DNA from: Cystobacter ferrugineus
GTDB lineage: Bacteria > Myxococcota > Myxococcia > Myxococcales > Myxococcaceae
DNA length: 64,000 bases
Assembly (NCBI RefSeq): GCF_001887355.1
Contig: NZ_MPIN01000003.1
Location: 174,741 to 238,740 of the forward strand
Direction: 5' to 3'
Shown here: positions 17,603-26,486 of the stretch, piece by piece
Numbering within the stretch: position 1 is the stretch's first letter
Layout of the letters: every line of letters starts with the position of its first letter
The notes under the pieces: generated by a model
Database searches by the model: none
What the model saw: only the letters and a program-made list of their open reading frames with translations
Told to the model about the DNA's origin: nothing
Position numbers and translations under genes: made by a program

Positions 17603-17770
17603 ATGGTGTTGATGACGGAGAAGGTGGCGTGAGGGCTCAAGTCTGGAGACCTGGGCTCCACTTTCGGCGGAGGGCCGCTCGCGTGCGCCGCGCTGAGCGT
17701 GACGCTGGACATCGTGCGCGATGAGTCCGTCGCCGCGCTGGAGAAGGCCATCCGCGCCTTCCCGGGGTAG
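17603..17770 (+). pseudogene. Relic of a class III aminotransferase (acetylornithine/ornithine type)
   Basis: Frame starting at 17603 reads MVLMTEKVA, a TGA stop at 17630-17632, then GLKSGDLGSTFGGGPLACAA and LSVTLDIVRDESVAALEKAI before TAG at 17768. GDxGSTFGGxPLACA is the signature near the phosphate-binding end of acetylornithine and succinylornithine aminotransferases. Only about 55 codons of a gene of roughly 400 remain, with an internal stop, so this is a decayed fragment. Confidence 0.82.
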
Positions 17771-17887
17771 GACAGGGGAGGCGACAACGAGTGGCGCGTG
17801 CGCGGGAGTACCCGAAGATCGCCGTGCCGTGCACGCATGGGACACGGTGGACATTCACGGGTGGCGCACGCGTGGCAGTTTGCCTAG

Positions 17888-18355
17888 ATGGGGGTCATGG
17901 CCCCTGTCACCTTTCGCATCGCCACCGCCGCCGACCTTCCCACCATCCTCGCGCTGCTCGCGGATGACGCGATTGCGCGCTCACGCACGGGCTACGTCGC
18001 GGAGCCGACCCCGAGCGTGCGCGCCGCCTTCGACGAGATTGCCGCCGACCCGAACAACGAGCTCGTCGTCGGAGAGCTCGCGGGCGAGGTCATCGCCACG
18101 CTCCAGCTCACGTACATCCCCGGCCTGAGCCGGGGCGGGATGCGCCGCGCGCTGGTGGAGGCGGTGCGCGTGCGCTCGGACCTGCGGGGCCAGCGCATCG
18201 GTGAGCAACTGATGGAGGATGCGATGACCCGCGCCCGGGCCCGTGGCTGCGGGATGATGCAACTCACCACCGACAAGCGCCGCACCGACGCCCACCGTTT
18301 CTACGCACGGCTGGGCTTCGAGGCGAGCCACGAAGGCATGAAGCGCGTGCTTTGA
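17888..18355 (+). CDS. GNAT-family N-acetyltransferase
   Basis: 155 residues, the length of a single GNAT domain. FRIATAADLPTILALLADD is the first strand/helix, and VRVRSDLRGQRIGEQLMEDA contains the acetyl-CoA pyrophosphate loop (R/Q-x-x-G-x-G/A, here RGQRIG). The C-terminal HRFYARLGFEASHEGMKR is typical. ATG 17888 is used; an internal ATG at 17897 is equally possible and neither has a strong ribosome site. Substrate unknown. It stands alone between the aminotransferase relic and the GST gene. Confidence 0.9.
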   Translation: MGVMAPVTFRIATAADLPTILALLADDAIARSRTGYVAEPTPSVRAAFDEIAADPNNELVVGELAGEVIATLQLTYIPGLSRGGMRRALVEAVRVRSDLRGQRIGEQLMEDAMTRARARGCGMMQLTTDKRRTDAHRFYARLGFEASHEGMKRVL

Positions 18356-18519
18356 GCCCGAGCCTGGCCCCTGCGCGAGCGCCACCCCAAACCGCGTGGT
18401 GTTGAGGCCAATAGGAAGGCGGATGCAGCGACCGGGCAATCCTCGACCTTAAGGTATTCTCGAACTGAAGACGCGCTGCACCTCGCGCACTTCCCGCGAG
18501 CTGCTCCGCTAAATCCTGG

Positions 18520-19182
18520 CTAGCGAGTACTGCCGGGCGGTGCGCCCAGTCGCTGTTCATAGGCGTCGAGCGTGCGTTGCCAGGCGGGTCGTGCCTCGCA
18601 CCGCTGCTGGTAGGCCCGCACGCGTGGGTAGCGGGCGAGCACGTCACTGCCACGCACCTCGCGCAGCACGGTGGTCATCAGGACGTCCGCCACGGTGAAG
18701 TCCTCACCGACGAGGTACGGGCGAGCCGACAGCCACTCCTCGAGCCCGCCCAGCGCGCGGTCCGCCCACTTCACGAGTCCGGGGCGGCGCGCCTGCTCGG
18801 AGGGGTCGTCGGCGCTGAACATATCGATCATCGCGATCTGGAAGAGCGGGGGCTCGACGGTGTTGAGCGCGGCGAAGCACCAGCGCGTCACCTGGGCGCG
18901 GCCCTGGAGATCCGAGGGGATGAGGCGGCCCGACTTCTCCGCCAGGTAGAGCAGGATCGCGCCCGTCTCCGTGAGCACGAAGCCGTCGTCCTCGAGCACC
19001 GGAATCTGGGCGAACGGGGTCAGCCGCCGGTACGCCTCGGAGTTCAGCTCGCCCGCGGAGTGGTCGAGGCCGCGCACCTCATAGGGCAGGCCGCACTCCT
19101 CCAACATCCACAGCGGGCGCAGGTCGCGCGTGACGCCAATGACCTTCGCGTGGACACGTCCAAAAGCATAGAGCGTGAGCAT
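18520..19182 (-). CDS. Glutathione S-transferase family protein
   Basis: 220 residues. N-terminal thioredoxin-like domain (LTLYAFGRVHAKVIGVTRDL, IPVLEDDGFVLTETGAILLYLAEK with the conserved cis-proline and ES/ET glutathione contact) and C-terminal all-alpha domain with the N-capping box YLVGEDFTVADVLMTTVL. These are standard GST features. The gene stands alone. Conjugation or peroxidase activity on glutathione or a related thiol is expected, although glutathione use in this organism is not shown by the window. Confidence 0.92.
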   Translation of the reverse strand: MLTLYAFGRVHAKVIGVTRDLRPLWMLEECGLPYEVRGLDHSAGELNSEAYRRLTPFAQIPVLEDDGFVLTETGAILLYLAEKSGRLIPSDLQGRAQVTRWCFAALNTVEPPLFQIAMIDMFSADDPSEQARRPGLVKWADRALGGLEEWLSARPYLVGEDFTVADVLMTTVLREVRGSDVLARYPRVRAYQQRCEARPAWQRTLDAYEQRLGAPPGSTR

Positions 19183-19392
19183 CCGGGTTCTTCCTCCTCG
19201 TGAGGGCGGAACCCTCCCATACGGCGGGCAGACGAGGAAGCAATTGTCGAGCGGGCCAGACCCAGTGAGGGAGGGTCCTCCGCCCCGACGTCTGGGCCTT
19301 CACCTGCCTGCTGTCAATCGAACAAGGAAGATGGGATTGGGTGATCTCCGCACCGACAAGCCAGACGTCCTGTCTGGGAAAGGGAGAGCGCC

Positions 19393-19560
19393 GTGGGTCG
19401 CATCGACAACCGCACCACCCGGCTGACGTCGTCCCAGACGCCGCGTCCTCCGAGTCCCCGCTCTCACCGGAGGAGAAGCTGAAGCAGGCGCAGGTGAAGA
19501 AGCAGCAAAAGGACAGCTTCGAGACCCTGACGCCCAATGGTGCGAGTGCTGGTGGCATGG
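19393..19560 (+). pseudogene. N-terminal relic of a myxobacterial secreted-type protein, frameshifted
   Basis: A GTG at 19393 with a GGGAGAG site opens VGRIDNRTTRLTSSQ; one base shift near 19435 joins it to SPLSPEEKLKQAQVKKQQKD followed by SFETLTPNGAS. Low-complexity charged starts ending in a DSFE motif are seen on many myxobacterial exported proteins. The frame then stops making sense. It faces head-on into the truncated membrane gene and shares its last bases, suggesting that a deletion fused two broken genes here. Confidence 0.5.
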
Positions 19561-20846
19561 AAGGACCTCGAGCGGGCACGCGCCCTGGGCACCCCGTTGT
19601 GACGCAGCAGGGCGGTATAGGTGAGTGTCACGCCCAGCCCGATCCGGAAGCGGAGCGAGTGCAACACCTCGCCCCGGGTCCGCGCGACCTTCAACAACAG
19701 GGTGAAGAGCACCAGGAACGAGATGCCGTAGGCGATGTCCTTCCAGAGGGTGATGACCAGGATGCCGTTGACGGGGGTGAGCGCGAAGCCCCCCGTCAGC
19801 AAGCCCCGCATCCACGTGGGCACGCCCCAGCGCGACAGCTCCCTCTGGGCGAAACCGAAGGCCGCGGCCAGCGCGAGCACCTGCGCCAGGGCCACCGCCG
19901 CGGGCGACGTCCACACCCGCGTCAGCAGCCAGTTCGTCAAGGTGTGGTAGACGGGGTGGAGGTTGGACAGGGGACCCTGTGTCATCTGGGTCCACTGGTT
20001 GATGGAGTCCACCGTCATGACGCCCGGCCAGAAGGCCAGCAGGTAGAGGCTCCAGACCGTCACGCACACGCTCGCGGGCACCCACCCGGTCCAGCGGCCC
20101 GGTTCCCTCCCGTGCCCCGCCCAGTTCCCGGACGCCAGGCCCCCTCCGACCCCCAGCAGCAGCAGCCCGAGGCTGATCCACTCCGCGAGCCACGCGAACA
20201 CGACCTGGAATCCGCTCACGTGGGAGGGGGGCTGGAGCGGATGGCTCCACTCCTCCTGGAGCGGCGCGAACAGATCCACCGTGTGCGTCTCTCCTCCGAG
20301 CGTGATGCGCGCCTGGCCCGACCAGGGGTGACGGATCACCTTCAGGACCAGCCCCCGTTCCGCCCTGTCCTCCCAACGCAGGGTCGCGGCGGGCCGGCCG
20401 AACGACAACTGCTTGCCGTTCTTCTGCTCCCACGCGCCGGACACCGGCGTGAGCACGAGGGGCGCTCCGCTCTCCGCGTCCTGGAGCCCGATCACCCAGA
20501 CCTCAGTGCCATGGCTGGCCGCGTTCTTCTCTCCCGTGGCCGTCACCTCCAGGGAGATGGGCTCGCTCAGGGGAGGTGGGGGCAGGGGAATCGCCACGCT
20601 CAGCAGGGCGGCCCCCAGCAGCGAGCCGAGGATCCAGGCCCGCCGGCCCCGAGCGGAATAGCTCTGGAGGAGGCGGTCGATCACCCCGAGTCCCCACCGG
20701 GACAGGGGTCCGTACAGCAGCAGAGCCAGCGCGCCCACGCACCACCCCCGGACAGACGGCGACAGCACGGCCTCCGGTCCCAGGCGAAGCACCGCCGTGG
20801 TGGCGAGCGCAATCGCCAGAATCATCGTCGTGACCTGCCGTCCCAT
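19464..20846 (-). CDS. Truncated polytopic membrane protein (GT-C-like)
   Basis: 460 residues with about nine hydrophobic segments. After a lumenal beta-rich loop (residues about 95-205) comes FWPGVMTVDSINQWTQM, resembling the acidic loop of GT-C or DUF6020-like membrane proteins. The recognisable protein ends at LLRHNGVP (about residue 420, near 19587); the last 40 residues are arginine- then leucine-rich and antisense to the N-terminal relic on the other strand. Relatives continue with more helices, so the 3' end appears lost. Possibly inactive. Confidence 0.6.
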   Translation of the reverse strand: MGRQVTTMILAIALATTAVLRLGPEAVLSPSVRGWCVGALALLLYGPLSRWGLGVIDRLLQSYSARGRRAWILGSLLGAALLSVAIPLPPPPLSEPISLEVTATGEKNAASHGTEVWVIGLQDAESGAPLVLTPVSGAWEQKNGKQLSFGRPAATLRWEDRAERGLVLKVIRHPWSGQARITLGGETHTVDLFAPLQEEWSHPLQPPSHVSGFQVVFAWLAEWISLGLLLLGVGGGLASGNWAGHGREPGRWTGWVPASVCVTVWSLYLLAFWPGVMTVDSINQWTQMTQGPLSNLHPVYHTLTNWLLTRVWTSPAAVALAQVLALAAAFGFAQRELSRWGVPTWMRGLLTGGFALTPVNGILVITLWKDIAYGISFLVLFTLLLKVARTRGEVLHSLRFRIGLGVTLTYTALLRHNGVPRARARSRSFHATSTRTIGRQGLEAVLLLLLHLRLLQLLLR

Positions 20847-20870
20847 CGGCTCGCTCTCCTGCCCGCCGGC

Positions 20871-20950
20871 TCAGCGCCCCCGGTAGACAGGCTTGCGCTT
20901 CCCGGCGAAGGCCTTGAGTACCTCGAACCGGTCCTCGGTGCCACGGGTGC
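20871..20950 (-). pseudogene. C-terminal relic of an enoyl-CoA hydratase/isomerase
   Basis: Reading the minus strand toward the stop at 20871 gives RGTEDRFEVLKAFAGKRKPV then YRGR. This matches the end of crotonase-family enoyl-CoA hydratases, which typically finish with ATEDRxEGxxAFxEKRxPxFxGR. No further crotonase sequence is found upstream, so it is a short fragment next to the truncated membrane gene. Confidence 0.55.
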
Positions 20951-21087
20951 ATGGGGTTCGGCAGGTGTGTCGCCCTCGGTCACCAGGTGTTGATGACGGG
21001 AGAATGATTCACATCATGCTCGGGCCGCGCGTCCTGAACGAACGGACAACATTCGCTGTCGCGCTGGTCAGGGAATTCTGAGCAATC

Positions 21088-21849
21088 TCAGTCTTTCCAG
21101 CGAATCTTGGGAAAGCGATCACCGGATAGCTCCTGGCCCGCTTGCATGGTGGCCAGGTGTCGGGAGAGATCGTCATTCAGCCCATTGCCGTAGAACGTCC
21201 GGGGCTCGAACCTTGCTCCCGCCTCCATGTAGACCGTGGCGAGGGAGATCCGTGTCGTGTGGGTCTCGTTTGCGTAGGCCGAATGCACTGTCCGTGCGTG
21301 ATGGAACGTACAATCACCAGCACGGAGCGGGAGCGTGACCCGAGGCAGGAACATCAGCTCGGGGTGTGAAGCAAGGTCTTGCTCCTCGTCGGCGCCCTTC
21401 ACCCGGTGCGAGCCGGGCCAGAAGCTCATGCACCCGCGCTCCTCGGGGATGTCCACCAACGCCACCCATGCGGTGAGGGTGACGGGAGCGCCGCTGATGG
21501 GGAGCGCGAACTCGTCGATGTGCGGAGGGGTCGCCGTCGAGCCAGTGCTCTCTTTGCGCAAGAGTTCCGACTTGAACAGACGCAACGACCGACCGGCAAG
21601 CTCTTCGGCGATGCCGGTAATGACGGGATGGAGCGCCAGGCGACGCATGATCGCGCTCTCGCGCTCCGCGTCCGGGACCCAGTCCATGACCAACCCCTCT
21701 CCCGATGGCCAGTGAAGGGTTTTGTTGCGCGACAGCATCGCCGCGGCCTCTTCGAGAAACCCAGCCGTTTCCGCGGGGGCGAGCACCTGAGGGACCTTCA
21801 AGAAGCCCTCCCTCCGGTACCGGGTGATATCGCTGGCTTTCAAATACAT
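21088..21849 (-). CDS. Phytanoyl-CoA dioxygenase (PhyH) family protein
   Basis: 253 residues, Fe(II)/2-oxoglutarate dioxygenase. The iron triad is visible: PPHIDEFALP supplies H-x-D and FHHARTVHSAYAN supplies the distal His, with the 2OG-binding Arg in THTTRISLATVYM. CMSFWPGSHRVKG is the family WPGSH motif. ATG 21849 (MYLKASDITRYRREGF) has a clear GGAGG site. It lies 29 bp after the NmrA-like gene on the same strand, so the two probably form an operon. Substrate is unknown; small lipids or secondary metabolites are common in the family. Confidence 0.92.
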   Translation of the reverse strand: MYLKASDITRYRREGFLKVPQVLAPAETAGFLEEAAAMLSRNKTLHWPSGEGLVMDWVPDAERESAIMRRLALHPVITGIAEELAGRSLRLFKSELLRKESTGSTATPPHIDEFALPISGAPVTLTAWVALVDIPEERGCMSFWPGSHRVKGADEEQDLASHPELMFLPRVTLPLRAGDCTFHHARTVHSAYANETHTTRISLATVYMEAGARFEPRTFYGNGLNDDLSRHLATMQAGQELSGDRFPKIRWKD

Positions 21850-21878
21850 CGAGATCCTCCAGTGATGTTTGGTGCTGC

Positions 21879-22733
21879 TCATGCGCGGAACGCGTGGGCA
21901 TTCTCGAGCGCCCAGGAAGCGAAGGTGCGGCCAGGACGTCCCGTGATCTGCTCGACGGTAGGGACGACGATGGCCGCCTGCACCGGGGGAGTTCTGGCCA
22001 GTTGGATGCCGAACTCGACGTAATCCTCTGGGTAGCCGTAGGAGCGGAGGCGCTCGCGCTCCTGGTCTTCGCTCAGCGTCTCGAAGGTGAGGTGGCGGCC
22101 CACCGCCATCGCGATGAACGCGGTTCGTTCGGCGGGGGTGAGCGCCTGCGGACCGCTCAGGGGGTAGCGCTTGCCTTCGTGTCCCTCCTGCGTTAGCGCT
22201 ACTGCTGCCACCGCCGCAATGTCGGCTTCGTGCACGACTGCGCTGGGCCACGTCGCGAGCATGCGGACGACTCCTTCTTCCTTGATGCTCGCCGCCCACT
22301 CCAGTGCGTTTCCCATGAATTCGACCGGCTCCAGCCGGGTCCACCCGATGGAGCTTCCTCGGAGAGCTTGCTCAACGGACGTCTCGTCCCAACCCCCCAG
22401 AACCGTGGCGTTGCGGACGCCTGACCGCTCAGCGAGCCGGATGAGTTCGTCTCCGTTTGACAGTGATTCACCGTTGTCACCGGTGAATGTGATCAGATGA
22501 ACGGCACTCACGCCTTCGAACGCATGCACGAGCGAAGCCACGTCCGAGAGGTCACCCTGAACGACTTCGATCTCCCGCGGTAGGTTCGCCTGGGCGGGGC
22601 GCCGAGACAGCGCGCGAACGCGGTGGCCGGCGGCGGCGAGTTGGTGGACGAGGTGCCGGCCGACCGCTCCGGTCGCGCCGGTGACCAGAATCGTGCGGCG
22701 AGCTGGGGGCGTCTCTTCGGGGATCTTCAACAT
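21879..22733 (-). CDS. NmrA-like NAD(P)-binding protein
   Basis: 284 residues. Rossmann motif ILVTGATGAVGRHLVHQLA at the N-terminus, then the atypical SDR layout of NmrA/QorB-type proteins (VVQGDLSD, VHLITFTGD, GWDETSVEQALRGSSIGWTR). The catalytic tyrosine of classical SDRs is absent, which suits a redox sensor or a quinone/azo-reductase-like enzyme. The gene is upstream of the PhyH dioxygenase, and the WYL regulator is 112 bp further upstream on the same strand, the usual arrangement in which the regulator controls an NmrA-type gene. Confidence 0.9.
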   Translation of the reverse strand: MLKIPEETPPARRTILVTGATGAVGRHLVHQLAAAGHRVRALSRRPAQANLPREIEVVQGDLSDVASLVHAFEGVSAVHLITFTGDNGESLSNGDELIRLAERSGVRNATVLGGWDETSVEQALRGSSIGWTRLEPVEFMGNALEWAASIKEEGVVRMLATWPSAVVHEADIAAVAAVALTQEGHEGKRYPLSGPQALTPAERTAFIAMAVGRHLTFETLSEDQERERLRSYGYPEDYVEFGIQLARTPPVQAAIVVPTVEQITGRPGRTFASWALENAHAFRA

Positions 22734-22845
22734 GGGCGGCTCCAGAATCGGGTTTCGCCGCCTCACCGGGCGGCACCGGGTCTGGTACGACAGCATCGAG
22801 ACAGGATGTGTCAGTAGCCGACGTCCGCTCTCGGCGTAGGTCGCT

Positions 22846-23562
22846 TCAGGTCGTCTCTCGGTCCGATTTCCCTCGCACGAAGTTCGCCTCGAACTCCTCG
22901 AACCACTGCCTTGCGAGCTCGACGCGGTGCTTGTGGAATCTCTGTTCGGTAAGCTCAGCGTGCAGAACGTGATCCAGCCGGAAGTGACGGAACGCGCTCC
23001 GTGTACAGCACCACGCCGCGAAGACTTGTCGCGCTTCGAAATACGCGAGTTGCACCGGTAGAACGACACGTTGCGATATCGTGCCGGCCCGGTCCTTGTA
23101 CTGGATGGAGAGGCCCCGTTCCTCGCGCATCGCGCGCCGGACGAGCTTGAGTAGCGGTTCCGTGCTCGAGTCGGGAGTGCTGGCGACCGGCCACAGCCCC
23201 GTGTCATCGATACGCTCCGCGAGTTCGCTTGGAATCGCCACTCCAAGCTTGGCCAAGGCGTTCGTGGCGGCGGCCGCCAACTCCTTGTCCGGTAGTTGCT
23301 CGACCCAGCGTGCTCCCAGCACGACCGCTTCCAGCTCTTCCACGGAGAACATCAGCGGTGGCACGAAGAAACCAGGGCGGAGGACGTATCCCAATCCAGC
23401 TTCGCCTCCAACCGGTGCTCCGAGCTTCTGGAGCATCTGGATATCCCGATACACCGTACGCACGGAAACGCGGTGCTCCTCGGCGAGCGCCTGTGCTGTC
23501 ACGGGTTGGCGGCGTCGGCGTAGGGAGTCGATGAGTCCGAAGAGGCGAAGAATCCTGTCCAT
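22846..23562 (-). CDS. WYL/HTH-11 transcriptional regulator (YafY type)
   Basis: 238 residues. N-terminal HTH_11 (MDRILRLFGLIDSLRRRRQP, VTAQALAEEHRVSVRTVYRD) and a C-terminal WYL-domain region (LSIQYKDRAGTISQRVVLPV, FEARQVFAAWCCTRSAFRHF, RLD). The GYVLRPGFFVPPLMFS linker is typical of YafY-like DeoR-type repressors. Start ATG 23562 (MDRIL) fits the family; upstream codons are not conserved-looking. Probable local regulator of the NmrA/PhyH genes downstream. The ligand is unknown. Confidence 0.9.
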   Translation of the reverse strand: MDRILRLFGLIDSLRRRRQPVTAQALAEEHRVSVRTVYRDIQMLQKLGAPVGGEAGLGYVLRPGFFVPPLMFSVEELEAVVLGARWVEQLPDKELAAAATNALAKLGVAIPSELAERIDDTGLWPVASTPDSSTEPLLKLVRRAMREERGLSIQYKDRAGTISQRVVLPVQLAYFEARQVFAAWCCTRSAFRHFRLDHVLHAELTEQRFHKHRVELARQWFEEFEANFVRGKSDRETT

Positions 23563-23638
23563 TCTGTCACGTGAACCGAGAGAATCGGAGGTGCACGCAG
23601 CCCCCCCTCTGCCCGCTCGCGTCCCACCCGTCAACCAC

Positions 23639-24574
23639 TCAGGGGGTAGCGCGCACCTTGCCCGCCTTCATCGTCTCCCGGCCGGTGGCACAGGCGGGCC
23701 GCAACAGGCACCGGGCACAGTTCTCCCGCACGGGCCTGGTGGGACACACCCCGCTCATGCCGTAGTGACACAGGGCGAAGTCGAAGCGCACGGGGTCCTC
23801 GGCGTCGAGCACGCGCAGCGAGGCCGTCACCTCCTCGGCGGTGCGCCAGCTCAGGTCGTTGCGGCGGGTGAGCCCCAGGTGCTTGGAGATGCGGCCGATG
23901 TGCGTGTCCAGGGGAATGAGCAGCGCCGAGGGCCGCACCCGTTTCCAGATACCCAGGTCCACCCCATCCGGCCCCCGCACCATCCAGCGCAGGAAGAGGT
24001 TGAGGCGCTTGGCCGCGCCCGCCCCGAGCGGCGAGGGCAACAAGTGCTGCAGGCCCCGTTCGGGGCCCAGGGCCCGGCGCAGGGGCTCCATGGGCACGTC
24101 CCGCAGGGCCGAGGTGAACGCGTCCAGCGCCCCATGCCAGGAGCCGCGGGCCTCCAGCCCGTGGACGAAGAGGGCCTCCAGGCTCCCGTGCTCCCGCAGG
24201 GCCTGGCCCATCCCCAACAGGAGCACCGCCACGTCCGTGCCCACGTTGAAGCGGTAGACGAAGCCGCCGAGCAGCTCGCGTGCCCCCGCCACGTCCAGTT
24301 CGCGCACGAAGGCCGCCGGAGAGGACCCCATGCGCTGGAGCAGCGCGTCCACCTTGGGCCGGAACAGGTCCGCGCGGCCGTAGGCCAGGGCCGCCGCCAG
24401 CAGTCCCGCCACCTCGATGTCACGCGGCTCCTGGTAGCGGCGCGGAAACTCCAGCGGATCGAACGCGATGCGCGCCCGGCTGTCCGTGGAGGCCATGAAG
24501 GACGTCAGGCACGGCAGCAGACGCCGCGCGTCACTGGGGCTCAGGCCGGTGGAGGAGGATTTTCGCGGGGGCAT
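23639..24574 (-). CDS. DUF2400/TIGR02757 family protein
   Basis: 311 residues. PLDTHIGRISKHLGL recalls the conserved VDTHVxR segment with the catalytic Asp of HhH-GPD DNA glycosylases, and the C-terminal cysteines (C-x8-C-x2-C-x5-C, ending ARCLLRPAC) resemble the Fe-S loop of endonuclease III. The family is called TIGR02757; its biochemical role is not known to me, although a DNA-repair-like role is suggested by these motifs. ATG 24574 (MPPRKSS) is chosen. A decayed copy of its 3' end is found upstream of holB (13158-13300). Confidence 0.85.
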   Translation of the reverse strand: MPPRKSSSTGLSPSDARRLLPCLTSFMASTDSRARIAFDPLEFPRRYQEPRDIEVAGLLAAALAYGRADLFRPKVDALLQRMGSSPAAFVRELDVAGARELLGGFVYRFNVGTDVAVLLLGMGQALREHGSLEALFVHGLEARGSWHGALDAFTSALRDVPMEPLRRALGPERGLQHLLPSPLGAGAAKRLNLFLRWMVRGPDGVDLGIWKRVRPSALLIPLDTHIGRISKHLGLTRRNDLSWRTAEEVTASLRVLDAEDPVRFDFALCHYGMSGVCPTRPVRENCARCLLRPACATGRETMKAGKVRATP

Positions 24575-24696
24575 GAAGAGGGGGGCCGTGGTTTGGAGCA
24601 ACCTCTTCCCACACCCCGCTCTTCCCTCCAAGGCGGCTCGGACAGCGGGCACCGTCCCTCCCTGGGAAGCAGACAAGCCCATGGTACGGTTTCGCC

Positions 24697-26460
24697 GTGT
24701 CCTTACCCTCCCCGTCTCCCGCCCCGGCTGGCCCGCCCGAGGCCCCCTCCGCCCGGCAACGCTGGCTCTCGCTCGCGCTGGTGTGCGTCTGCGCCCTGCT
24801 CACCTACGCCAATACCCTGGCCAACGGCTTCGTCTGGGACGACGTGGTGCTCATCCAGACCAACCCCTGGCTCGAGGGCCCCGAGCACCTGGGCAGAATC
24901 CTCGGCTCGCACTTCTGGGCGTTCCATGACGAGGCGGGGGTGAGCCAGAACTACTACCGCCCCCTCGTCCACCTCACGTTCATGCTCTGCCACGCCCTCT
25001 TCGGCTTCCAGCCCTGGGGCTATCACCTGGTGTCCCTGCTCGGGCACGTGGCCGTCTCGGGTCTCGTCTACCAGGTGGGATGGGTGCTGTGCGCACGGCG
25101 CCAGATGGGCCCCTTCGCCGCGCTCGCCGCGGGGCTGCTCTTCGCCGTGCATCCCATCCACACCGAGGCGGTGGCCTGGGCGGCGTCCGTGAACGACGTG
25201 GGCATGACGCTGGGGATCATGCTCGCGTTGTGGTGGTTGATGACCTCCGGGCCGGGCCTGACGCTCCGGGCAGCCCTCGCGGGCCTCGCGTTCCTCTTCG
25301 CCCTGCTGTTCAAGGAGCCGGGGATCCTCCTGCTGGGCATGGTGGGCGTGTACGACGTCGTGCTCGCGGGACGCGCCTGGAGCCCACGCCAGTGGGTGGG
25401 CCGCTACCTGCCACTGGCCGTGGCACTCGCCCTCTACGCCGCGCTGCGCCTGCCCGCCATGGCGGGACTCGGACGAACGTTGCATCACACGAAGCTCGGG
25501 ACCGGCGGACTGATCCTCAACGCCTTCCCCCTGGTGGCGCAGTACGTGGGCGCGCTCGTCCTGCCGCTCGAGCTCAACGCCTACCATGTCTTCGTCCCCG
25601 CCGAGTCACTCGGAGACCCGCGGGTGCTGTCCGGGCTGGCCGCCCTGGTGGGCCTCGGGATCGTGGCGCTCGTCCTCTGGCGGCGCGAGCCTTCCGCGTT
25701 CGTGGCGCTGGCCTGGTGCCTCGGCTGTCTGTTGCCCCTGTTGTACATCCCCGCCCTCGGCAAGAACGCCTTCTCCGAGCGCTATCTCTATCTGCCCTCG
25801 GTGGGCTTCGTCCTGTTCGTGGGCTGGGGCCTGGAAGCCCTGCTCCAACACCGGCCGGCCTCGCGCCCGTGGCTCGTGGGAGCGCTGGCCGTGGGGGTGC
25901 TGGGAGGCGGCGTGGCCAGCGCCCGGCGCAACCAGGTCTGGCACGACGGCTACTCCCTGTGGAGCGACACCGAGAGCAAGTCTCCCGAGGAGCCCTCCGT
26001 GCAGGGCGCGCTGGGCCTCGCGCTCATCGACCGGGGCCAGTTCTCCGAGGCCATCGCGCATCTGGAGCGCGACCGGCCGGGCAGTGCCACGGTCCGCAAG
26101 AACCTGGGGCTCGCCTACGCCCGGATGGGACGGCTGAGGGAGGCGGAGGCCGAGCTCCAGGAGGTCGTGCGGATGAAACCGGAGGACGCCAGCGCCTGGG
26201 CCAACCTGTGCCTCGTCCACAAGAACCTGAAGCAATGGTCCAGCGCCCGCGAGGAGTGCGAGACCGCGGTCCGGCTGGAGCCCCAGGCACCCGAGCCCCG
26301 CGTCAGCCTGGGCCAGGTGCTGTTGTCGATGGGCCACCTCGACGAGGCCGAGCAGCACCTGCGCGAGGCGCTCGCGCGCAGGCCCGGTTTCGTTCCCGCC
26401 CGCCGGCTGTTGGAAAGGCTCGAGCGGGAGCGGCAACGCGCGGAGCCACCCGCCCCCTGA
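24697..26460 (+). CDS. TMTC-like membrane protein with C-terminal TPRs
   Basis: 587 residues from a GTG start. About 10-11 transmembrane segments span residues 22-410. The first lumenal loop has ANGFVWDDVVLIQTN, the acidic DD motif of GT-C glycosyltransferases, and YYRPLVHLTFMLCHALFG and HPIHTEAVAW follow, all typical of TMTC/PMT-like O-mannosyltransferases. Residues about 435-580 are four TPR repeats (SVQGALGLALIDRGQFSEAI, VRKNLGLAYARMGRLREAEA). A glycosyl transfer role at the membrane is plausible but unproven. Divergent from the DUF2400 gene, 122 bp apart. Confidence 0.85.
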   Translation: MSLPSPSPAPAGPPEAPSARQRWLSLALVCVCALLTYANTLANGFVWDDVVLIQTNPWLEGPEHLGRILGSHFWAFHDEAGVSQNYYRPLVHLTFMLCHALFGFQPWGYHLVSLLGHVAVSGLVYQVGWVLCARRQMGPFAALAAGLLFAVHPIHTEAVAWAASVNDVGMTLGIMLALWWLMTSGPGLTLRAALAGLAFLFALLFKEPGILLLGMVGVYDVVLAGRAWSPRQWVGRYLPLAVALALYAALRLPAMAGLGRTLHHTKLGTGGLILNAFPLVAQYVGALVLPLELNAYHVFVPAESLGDPRVLSGLAALVGLGIVALVLWRREPSAFVALAWCLGCLLPLLYIPALGKNAFSERYLYLPSVGFVLFVGWGLEALLQHRPASRPWLVGALAVGVLGGGVASARRNQVWHDGYSLWSDTESKSPEEPSVQGALGLALIDRGQFSEAIAHLERDRPGSATVRKNLGLAYARMGRLREAEAELQEVVRMKPEDASAWANLCLVHKNLKQWSSAREECETAVRLEPQAPEPRVSLGQVLLSMGHLDEAEQHLREALARRPGFVPARRLLERLERERQRAEPPAP

Positions 26461-26486
26461 GCGCCACGAGGAGGGGGGAGCGCGGG

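Noticed and set aside
17606..17625. Short match to DNA near 20985 (GGTGTTGATGACGG)
   Set aside because: Only 14 identical bases with no extension; probably chance.
20893..21081. Open frame on the plus strand over the crotonase relic
   Set aside because: It lacks a ribosome site and homology; the minus strand reads as the end of a crotonase.
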